Source: Fragum whitleyi (taxonomy: Eukaryota > Mollusca > Bivalvia > Cardiida > Cardiidae). From it: DNA of 64,000 nt. The stretch is from positions 56,261,360-56,325,359 of the forward strand of contig OX411544.1 in assembly GCA_948146395.1 (NCBI GenBank), in the 5' to 3' direction. The notes below the pieces were generated by a model that saw only the letters and a list, made by a program, of their open reading frames with translations, was not told where the DNA came from and made no database searches. Of this stretch, positions 56,803 to 64,000 are shown one piece after another; the first letter of the stretch is position 1, and each line of letters opens with the position of its first letter. The position numbers and the translations under genes are program-made.

Positions 56803-58157
56803 TAGTCCCCCACTGGTTACTGGTTGGGGGACTATAGGTTTGCTCAATTCCGTCTGTCTGTCCGTCCGTCCGTCCGTCCTTCTGTCCGTCCGTCCGTCTG
56901 TCCGTCACGCTTTTGTCCGAGCTATATCTTCTAAACCATATGTGCTAGCAACTTCAAACTTGGTACACTTATAGATCTCATTGAGGAGGAGTGTCATGTT
57001 CAAGAACCGTTACTCTGCCATGCCCACTTTTTGAGTTATTGCCCTTTGTTGTTTTTACCCTTACATTCTTGTCTGGAACATATCTCCTAAACCATATGTG
57101 ATAGCAACTTCAAACTTGATACACTTAAAGATCTCATTGAGGAGGAGTGTCATGTTCAAGAACCGTTACTCTGCCTTGCCCACTTTTTGAGTTATTGCCC
57201 TTTGTTGTTTTTACCCTTACATTCTTGTCCGGATCATATCTCTTAAACTATGTGTGCTAGCAACTTCAAACTTTGTACACTTAAAGATCTCATTGAGGAG
57301 AAGTGTCATGTTCAAGAACCATAACTCTGCCACTCCCACTTTTTGAGTTATTGCCCTTTGTTGTTTTTACCCTTACATTCTTGTCCGGATCATATCTCCT
57401 AAACCCTAAGTGCTATCAACTTCAAACTTTGTACACTTAAAGATCTCATTGAGGAGAAGTGTCATGTTCAAGAACCATAACTCTGCCACGCCAACTTTTT
57501 GAGTTATTGCCCTTTGTTGTTTTTACCCTTACATTCTCGTCTGGATCATATCTCCTAAACTATGAGTGCTATCAACTTCAAACTTTGTACACTTATAGAT
57601 CTCATTGAGGCGAAGTGTCATGTTCAAGATCCATAACTCAGCCATACCCACTTTTTGAGTTATTGCCCTTTGTTGTCTTTACCCTTACATTCTTGTCCGG
57701 ATCATATCTCCTAAACTATGGTTGCTAGCAACTTCAAACTTTGTACATGTATAGCTTTTATTGAGGACAAGTGTCATGTACAAAAACTGTTATTCTGCCA
57801 GGCCCACTTTTTGAGTTATTGCCCTTTGTTGTTTTTACCCTTACATTTATGTCCGGATCATATCTCCTAAACCATAAGTGCTAGCAACTTCAAACTTTGT
57901 ACACTGATAGATCTTATCGAGGACAAGTGTCATGTACAAGAACTGTTACTCTGCCATGTCCACTTTTTGAGTTATTGCCCTTTGTTGTTTTTAGTCTTAC
58001 ATTCTTGTCCGGATCATATCTCCTAAACTATAAGTGCTAGCAACTTTAAACTTTTACAGTTATAGATCTAGTAAGTAGGAGATATATTATAAGAGAGGAT
58101 TTTTGGTTATCCGGTGGGGGACTCCTGTATTGCATCGCAATACGACATGCACTTGTT
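56803..58157 (+). mobile_element. CTTGTTT-type element carrying a 156-bp tandem array
   Basis: 5' hairpin AGTCCCCCACTGG/TTGGGGGACT, then GTCCGTC repeats, then seven full units and part of an eighth. The unit landmark GTCCGG occurs at 56915, 57071, 57227, 57383, 57539, 57695, 57851 and 58007: exactly 156 bp apart every time. The 3' end has GGTGGGGGACTCC, a TTGCATCGCAA-like hairpin and ACATGCACTTGTTT. Absent from duplication copy 1. No long frame despite the period being a multiple of 3. Confidence 0.9.
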
Positions 58158-58240
58158 TCATATTGCTTTTTGTCTGTTCTTTTGTCTGATACTTTGATTT
58201 ATTGTCTGTGGAATTTCTCAAAATCATGTGTTTGATCACC

Positions 58241-58487
58241 CAAACCCTTGTCATAGTGAATAAATTTTGGCTAAAAATTTTCATCAAAATCAAAGGACAA
58301 AAAACACTAAAAGTACCTCCTGTAGGTCAATTTTTATTTAAAAAACTAAATCTATTTACAATTCTGGTTTGAAAGTGAAAAACAGGTGGTGTAGACTAAC
58401 ATCAGACTGCACATATGTGCTGGCTGATGTTTGTCTATAGCTCCTGCCAAAGCAGGAATATTCCAGGTTCAGCATGAGAAGGGTTAA
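58241..58487. mobile_element. piggyBac-like MITE 1 (duplication copy 2)
   Basis: Same ends and interior as 54132-54377 with few differences. The minus frame 58087-58293 overlaps its left end and is not a gene. Confidence 0.85.
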
Positions 58488-59285
58488 GTTTGAATTTGAC
58501 CTGTTTCCTTTGTAACATTTAACCCCCTTTCAAACAAAATGTCATTTAAAAATCTTTTAAAATATAAAATGAATGGATCTAGCTTAAACCTTATTCTAAA
58601 CATAACTTGAGTTTAATTAGTTGTCATTTAAAAAAAAACAACAGCCTACTTATCAATTTTAAATGTAATCAATTAATGTGAAAAAGATAAAAAATGAAGT
58701 AAGCTGCACTATCAATTTCACAAGTTTTGACAGCATAAAGCGAAGACTTATTATGAATCTTGATATAGATAGTTAGATTTTGTAGAGTTCTATATACATC
58801 TTTGTAAAAGATTACTTGTCCCTGTACTGAAATTCAGACTATATTCATATAATGATATGAATAATTATTACAGTAGCAGCCTAAAAACAAACCTTTCAAT
58901 CATGATATAGCAATTAAGTGGTCTTCATAGCTTTACTTTATAGTTCTTTTGGCCCAGTCCAAACCCAGTAACTTGTCTGTAAGTGTTTTATGCTTGCTTC
59001 ATATTTTAACTGTTATTATAACACTTTCACCCTTTTGTTCCCATACTCAAGGATGTAAAATGGTCTTGCCCAATTTGTCCAACCCTGCATGGTTATTTAT
59101 GCCTGACCACAATAGCAGACATTGTCTATGACTTTTGACTGATAGATTAAAGAGACTTTAAATTCACATATTACTTGGAACAAGACTTTTCTATTTTCAC
59201 CAATTTCAAGGTCAGCAGCCAAGACCAAGGTCATTTACCAGGTTGAATATGTGAAGAACTTTTACTTTTACAAGCTATTACTTTA

Positions 59286-59873
59286 TACTGTTAACGGAGT
59301 ATTTTTGACGGTGGTTTTATTTTGGCTATATTGGCGGTCAAACTAAAATGCGCCAAAATTGATCTACCACCAATATTTTCAAATGAGATGAGCCAATGTT
59401 AATTAAATTTATGTCAAATATATGCAGACCATACTTATTCAAATGTGAATAAGAAAATCTGCTGACAATGTAGACATTTTGACGGGTCAGCGCAATACGA
59501 TTGTAAGTGCCTATAAATTATAGGCACTTACAATCGTATTGCGCTGAACCCTCAATTTCAAGATTCCAGATCCAAGTTGGTTGATACACAGTAATGAAAA
59601 TCATAGCAAAAAAGTGTGAAAACCTATACACGCGTTATAACTTTAACAAAAGGTGTGAAAACAAACTATTGTTAAGTTTGTAGAAAGTTGACATTACTCT
59701 AGAAATTGACTTTCTTTTACATCCGTTGTTTTGAATGACAAAAAAATGAAATATAGATAAAGCGTTTTAATTTGGCGCTAAAGTCAGATGCGCCAAAATA
59801 AATCACCGTCAATAAATCGTAATCGAAAAACCGCCAAATGTGGACACTGCCAATATAAAGCCGTTTACAGTAC
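59286..59873. mobile_element. MITE with TACTGTNAACGG ends
   Basis: Left ATACTGTTAACGGAGTATTT, TTGACGGTGGTTTTATTTTG, ATGCGCCAAAATTGAT; right TGCGCCAAAATAAATCACCG, AATATAAAGCCGTTTACAGT. Clear inverted repeats with further subterminal matches. The palindrome at 59484-59551 is nested in it. Confidence 0.75.
59484..59551. repeat. Covarying palindrome family, copy 5 (G:C type), near perfect
   Basis: GGGTCAGCGCAATACGATTG followed by TAAGTGCCTATAA pairs with TTATAGGCACTTACAATCGT followed by ATTGCGCTGAACCC; one mismatch by eye. The youngest-looking member. Confidence 0.95.
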
Positions 59874-60248
59874 TTCACATTTGTTATACTTGTGACAAGA
59901 CCTTTCTGTAGGTACCAATTTCATGGGCATCTGTCAAGGACATATTTTCAAGGTAACTTAATTTCAATGGGAAAAAAATTAAGTTGGTCATAACTTTTGA
60001 CTATTGAAAAGATCAAAGGATTAAATTATTCTATTGTTTATATCAAAGGGAAGAAAACATCGTTTCATTTTCTTCATTAAAGTAATGTTTTCTCAATATT
60101 TTTCTATTCTCTTTAATTATGGACAATTCAGTTCATTTCAATTTCATTATGGACAAGTAGAAAGTCCTCTTTTGGTTGTCCAGGGACAAGTGGAGAAAAT
60201 CTGTTATGCCTCATCCCTGCCAATTTGCAGACCAAGACAAGAGGATAT

Positions 60249-60489
60249 TTAACCCTTGTCATGCTGAATGAAAACCTTAGTAAAATTGCATTAAAATCAA
60301 AGTACCAACAAGCACAAAATCAAAGTACCAAAAAGTCAGTTTTGATTTTGAAAACATAATTTCTTAAACTTATATGGTTTATAAAAGAAAATCAGGTGGT
60401 ATAGACTAAGATCAGACTGCACATAAGTGCAGGCTGATCTTTGTCCTGCCAAAGCAGGAATATTTCAGGTTCAGCATGATGAGGGTTAA
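60249..60489. mobile_element. piggyBac-like MITE 1, full copy
   Basis: TTAACCCTTGTCATGCTGAA at the left and TTCAGCATGATGAGGGTTAA at the right. It occupies the same position at the end of duplication copy 2 as the truncated MITE at 55231 in copy 1. Confidence 0.85.
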
Positions 60490-60639
60490 TATGTAAAATA
60501 ATTCTTTGCCATTTTAGGGTTAGAGCATACCTACTGTAAATGACTATTTTAAAAAGGCTTTCATTATAGTTTTGCGTTACATCCTAACTAAAATATAAAG
60601 CTATTCATCTATGCCACATGAATTTGAAAATAAATGTTC

Positions 60640-60812
60640 TTTCAACTTGCATAAATCCTTCTTGATTCTGCTTCCTGACAATTTCATTAGGAGTTGTACT
60701 GAAATTATTGTCAATTGAAAGAACCAAGATTCATAGCTGCTTCTGCGGCTTATCAAACCTAAGACCTCTCAATTAAGAGACCAATGCTTTACCTCTAGAC
60801 CACAGACACCAT
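60640..60812 (-). mobile_element. SINE family 2, second copy
   Basis: Minus strand: TGTGGTCTAGAGGTAAAGCA and GAGAGGTCTTAGGTTTGATA head, then GCAGCTATGAATCTTGGTTC and TTTCAATTG body shared with 51802-52012. Confidence 0.65.
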
Positions 60813-60837
60813 ACATTTACCATTTATTTTCATGTTC

Positions 60838-60877
60838 CCGTATCGAGAGATCGGGGACATATTGTTTTACTCATGTC

Positions 60878-60908
<31 letters not shown>

Positions 60909-60992
60909 CCGAAAAACTTAACCAAACTTAACCTTTGCCTTATCGAGAGATCGCTGTTATGGGGGCATTCGTGTTTCACAAACACATCTTGT
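60838..60992 (+). mobile_element. CTTGTTT-type repeat, ATGCCCCC family, internally deleted
   Basis: CCCGTATCGAGAGATCGGGG, the GTCCGTCTGTC block and AAACTTAACC at the 5' side join directly to GGGGGCATTCGTGTTTCACA and AACACATCTTGT. The deletion junction repeats TATCGAGAGATCG (60843 and 60939), suggesting the deleted form arose by local slippage or template switching. Confidence 0.75.
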
Positions 60993-61019
60993 ATAATATT
61001 CTTTTTATTTCCGTTAATT

Positions 61020-61295
61020 TATCAGCGCTACCGTAGCATTTGTCCATATGAGCGACACCCCAGAAGAGGGTTAGTTGTTACGGTAGATGGTGCAAGCTTA
61101 GATATATGACAAAACTCCTGCTTAGATCTGCCATGGTTCTTTAACATGCTGGGTGTAAAGCACTGTCTCACAGGACCTCGGTTTAACATTTCATCTTGAA
61201 AAGACAATAAGTTTGTTAGTCACAGTGCAAGCTTTGATTGTTTTGAAGTCCAGTGCTCTACCAACTTAGCAAATTGGGCTGACCTTCATTCTATC
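61020..61295 (-). mobile_element. SINE family 3 (tRNA-like head, minus strand)
   Basis: Minus strand head CTAAGTTGGTAGAGCACTGG (A box) at about 61275. It continues into GTTAAACCGAGGTCCTGTGA, AGCATGTTAAAGAACCATGG and TCTTCTGGGGTGTCGCTCAT. The B box is weak. Distinct from families 1 and 2. Confidence 0.5.
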
Positions 61296-61801
61296 TTTCA
61301 TTCATTTGTTTTACATGTTACATGATCGAGAGTCATTCATGGTTACTCAAGTACTTAAGTAATATTTTCCACAATTTAATGAGTGGAACACAAAGGGCCA
61401 ATAAAATAACACCATTATTTTCAATAATATAGAACTAATTTGAGCATGACTTGTATTTTCATAATTTATTCTGCAACCATTGTTCAATTCAGACTTTTTT
61501 AAAATGTTGAAAATAAAAAAAAATGGGAAAGTGTTAAATATATGTACTTTAATACATGCAATTACTATAGATTTGCACTAATTGTTTGAAATAGCCCTGA
61601 GTCATGACCTCAGCTTGGCACTTTAGCTTTTATTGATATAAATATCAACAATAATTACCTTGTATATGAAAAACAGCCTGTTATGACATTTTTCCTGTTT
61701 CTCCATATTTCATGTATTTGTTGGATTACCAGAACAGCTTGTTTAGCCTTCTATAGTTTTCTGCTCCCAAACCTCTTAATTTCTTGTTTCAACTCCTGAA
61801 G
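61296..61801. other. AT-rich DNA, no gene seen
   Basis: No repeats or frames recognised. Confidence 0.4.
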
Positions 61802-61966
61802 TTAAGGTAGTGGGTCCGTAATAGTTCCACGGCATTTCAGAACTCGCGATCTTTCACAGTGCTAACCAAGGTTTCCTAATGACATCATTATGAAACCTTA
61901 GTTAACACTGTTAAAGTCCATGACTTCTGAAACGATGCGGAACTATTACGGGTCCACTACCTTAAA
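61802..61966. mobile_element. Palindromic MITE, GTAGTGGACCCGTAATA family, best copy
   Basis: TTAAGGTAGTGGGTCCGTAA at the left and TTACGGGTCCACTACCTTAA at the right; the interior pairs through CAGTGCTAACCAAGGTTTCC and its complement around a short loop. Nearly the whole element is one hairpin. Confidence 0.85.
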
Positions 61967-62097
61967 CCGAAGTGGAATAAAAGGGGTTGGGTTGGAGATT
62001 AATGAAAGGGGAAAATTTATTGTCTAATCAGTTGATGGTAGTTTGGAATGTCTGCCTTCCAAAACTTCCACTATTTTATTTCATGTCTGAATCAATA

Positions 62098-62339
62098 AAG
62101 ATTGAGGGGCATATTGTTTTACCCTTGTCGGACTGTCTGTCTGTCTGTTTTCTGTCCAGCTGTCTGCAAAACTTAGCCAAAAAACTTGACTTTGGTAATT
62201 ACTTTCAGCCAATTCAAGACACAATATTTATATTTGGAATGGTGACAGATTTCCCTGATACACATCTGCAGATGTTAAAGTCAAGGTTATGGCCAAGGTC
62301 ATTTGTCAAAGTCAAAGTTTTGAATAATGTGCTGTTTTG

Positions 62340-62370
<31 letters not shown>

Positions 62371-62374
62371 CTTT
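62098..62374 (+). mobile_element. CTTGTTT-type repeat, ATGCCCCC family, diverged copy
   Basis: GAGGGGCATATTGTTTTACC, GTCTGTCTGTCTG, CAATTCAAGACACAATATTT, GTCAAAGTCAAAGTTTTG, GGGGGGCATTTGTG and CACAAACACATCTTG. Frame 61987-62382 is a composite translation. Confidence 0.7.
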
Positions 62375-62854
62375 GCAATTAATTAGAAATAAATTGGACA
62401 AAGAAAAAGTAAATTTTTGTTGTTTATTTTCTTTAAAATGAAATGCTTTGAACTTTTAATCTGAATCATTGGGGTTTCGAATTTACCCAACACCACCATT
62501 TAAGTTTATGTTATTCGTCTGTAGGGTGATAGGGGGTAGGTTCGGAACCCTTCAATCTGATTAGAGTAATTTTCAAGTTCACTGGAACTAAAGTTTAATG
62601 TTCTTCCTTGGTATTATTTACCAATATCCGATAGAGTTTCTTGACTTTTTACAGTCAAAATTTAGAGAAATTGAATCTCAGGGGGGATAACTAAAAATCT
62701 TATATGTTTTGGATTTCCTATATCAAATGGAACTAATGAAGAAATTAAACCCCGTTTCAGTTCATTGAAGTTACATAAATATGTATAATTTTGTAAGTCC
62801 TTTATGCTATAATGTGAGATTAATTTTCTCTTAACAATCATTTTCTTCAGGATA
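62375..62854. other. No gene seen
   Basis: AT-rich sequence with no repeat match recognised. The minus frame 62662-62985 extends into the MITE and is unsupported. Confidence 0.4.
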
Positions 62855-63077
62855 TTAACCCTTGTCATGCTGAACCTGGAATATTCCTGCTTTGACAGGA
62901 GGTATAGACAGTCTGATCTTAGTTCATACCACCGAATTTCATGTTTCAAACCAGAAAGGATTAAAACAATGCATTCCAAAATCAATACTCACTAACATTT
63001 GGTAACTTTCGATGCTTTAAGCGCTTTGATTTTACATTTAATTTGCAAAGATTTTTATTCAGTATGACAATGGTTAA
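62855..63077. mobile_element. piggyBac-like MITE 1, inverted copy
   Basis: TTAA on both sides. CCCTTGTCATGCTGAACC and GGAATATTCCTGCTTTGACA at the left; TTTTATTCAGTATGACAATG with GTTAA at the right. Orientation is opposite to the copies at 32728 and 54132. Confidence 0.8.
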
Positions 63078-63086
63078 CCTTGGTAG

Positions 63087-63345
63087 CGCGTCGGACTGTC
63101 AATCAGTTCGCGGGTTCGATCCCCGACGGCGGCACTCATTCTTTCCGACTATTTGTCTCTCACCAATGGGTTGATTATCGTAGACCTATGTGAGATAGCA
63201 GCTGGAGGTTAGGAAAGAATGTGGTGGTTGTACCGGTGATAGAAATACTAGGAATCCATTGTTAGGTGCTCCAGCCTCCGCAATATAACTGAAATAATGT
63301 TGAAAGCGGCATTAAACTCCATTCAATCATTCAATCGATCAAATT
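63087..63345 (+). mobile_element. SINE family 1, youngest-looking copy
   Basis: Head TAGCGCGTCGGACTGTCAAT and GCGGGTTCGATCCCCGACGG (intact B box and stem), then GCGGCACTCATTC, CACCAATGGGTTGATTATCG, AGACCTATGTGAGATAGCAG, TAGGTGCTCCAGCCTCC and GTTGAAAGCGGCATTAAACT with an ATTCAATCATTCAATCGATC tail. The tail is a decayed (AATC)n tract. Confidence 0.8.
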
Positions 63346-64000
63346 GCTACTGAAAATGGCTCTTAAATAAAGTGTAAGATGTCTTGTCCAATTATAAATC
63401 ACTCCAGTGAACATTTATTAGGATAAATATGTTAATATAGATCTTCTTTGGTTAAATCTCATGGGAATAACTAATTGCTTGATTTGTAAGGAACACCTGA
63501 ATTAAATGGAACCAAAGGTGACTAGGTCAGGTTTTCTGTGTTTTGATATTTGTCAGATTCTATTCTGAGATTGTTTTACCCGGGCAGGATTTTCTTTAAT
63601 GCTTTTCGGTGGTTTATCTAGAAATAACGGTAGATTATCACTTGATAAACTCACAGCAAAAGCAGTGAAATTATCAAAAACTTACACCCTGCTTTTGTGC
63701 ATTTCATCCTATCTGACGTCATCTATGCAGGGTGAAATAAGTGACGTCACAATGAACGTTGCATAACAATCACATGCAAAAAGACGCGCTTTACGAAAAT
63801 ATGTCCTAGAAATTTCACATTTTGTCTCATTTTTGCATTAAAGAAATAGAATAATCGTCTGTTTTTCGAGTAAGATCGATTAATATTTCATTTCGCAAAA
63901 ACAAAAAAATATATCTTTTAAAAACAAAAAAAATATATTTTTTTAAAAATATAGCTTTTGTTGTTCACTCAATGAAATATAAATCGATCTTACACTGAAA
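63346..64000. other. No gene; two CRE-like palindromes and an inverted repeat
   Basis: TGACGTCA occurs at 63714-63721 and 63742-63749, 28 bp apart, between CACCCTGC and GCAGGGTG. An inverted repeat GTAAGATCGATTAATATTTC (63870) / GAAATATAAATCGATCTTAC (63974-63993) encloses an A-rich loop and looks like a small MITE cut off near the window end. Confidence 0.5.
63870..63993. mobile_element. Inverted repeat with 23-nt arms, probable MITE
   Basis: GTAAGATCGATTAATATTTC and its near-complement at 63971-63993 flank a loop of about 75 bp made mostly of AAAACAAAAAAAATAT-type sequence. Confidence 0.65.

Larger units (their letters stand above)
55845..60290 (+). repeat. Tandem segmental duplication, copy 2 with extra segments
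   Basis: Collinear with 53169-55260 at very high identity. Differences: a 70-bp palindrome at 55894-55966, a 1.35-kb tandem-array element at 56803-58157, and about 0.9 kb at 59052-59945, bounded by CAAGG on both sides, that includes the MITE at 59286-59873. Confidence 0.9.

Noticed and set aside
54836..59131. Similar frames beginning MAQSKPSNLSV at 54836 and 58949
   Set aside because: They are the two copies of the segmental duplication, begin with a non-ATG codon and diverge after about 35 residues through an indel.
61987..62382. 131-residue plus-strand frame
   Set aside because: Most of it is the ATGCCCC-family repeat at 62098-62374 read in one phase.
63087..63140. tRNA gene
   Set aside because: Good B box but attached to the SINE family 1 body and tail; it is a young SINE head.

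Overview
This window looks like non-coding or intronic DNA from a marine bivalve mollusc, most likely a clam-type (heterodont) genome. The base composition is AT-rich. It is packed with short non-autonomous transposons, tRNA-headed SINEs with (AATC)n tails, and 'CTTGTTT'-ended repeats carrying GTCCGTCTGTC and GGTCAAGGTCA blocks, a mix I associate with bivalve genomes. The species assignment is inference from repeat style only.

I find no complete protein-coding gene. The only gene I would call with confidence is a nuclear tRNA-Ser(GCT) on the minus strand at 10931-11012. Two weaker protein-related signals exist. One is a degraded Ty3/gypsy-like reverse transcriptase remnant at 17021-17284. The other is a candidate promoter and first coding exon on the minus strand at 39145-39240; it lies just upstream of a 42-bp minisatellite (38059-38890) that is open as a 14-residue repeat in the same direction and could be spliced to it in phase.

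Layout. 1-10 kb: degenerate GACCTTGA repeats, a CTCGGCCC inverted-repeat element, SINEs, three MITEs, a 440-bp (AATC)n tract and a 26-bp minisatellite. 10-13 kb: a CTTGTTT-type repeat next to the tRNA, a foldback and quiet AT-rich DNA. 14-22 kb: two diverged copies of a long repeat; the second carries a foldback element, which carries a 2.2-kb hAT-like element, which carries a CTCGGCCC element. 22-37 kb: tandem-unit CTTGTTT repeats, foldbacks, SINEs and a three-level nest at 28.6-29.3 kb. 37-41 kb: the minisatellite, the candidate promoter and quiet DNA. 41-52 kb: more of the same families. 52-60.5 kb: nested piggyBac-like MITEs and a recent direct duplication of about 2 kb, whose second copy is lengthened by a palindrome, a 156-bp tandem array and another MITE-bearing segment. 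60-64 kb: SINEs, MITEs and a pair of CRE-like palindromes near the edge.

The most unusual signal is a dispersed family of six palindromes of about 65-80 bp whose two arms change together from copy to copy, so that pairing is preserved (C:G, G:C or A:T at the same stem position). The window also contains several natural 'empty sites' that fix the ends and target duplications of transposons directly from sequence.
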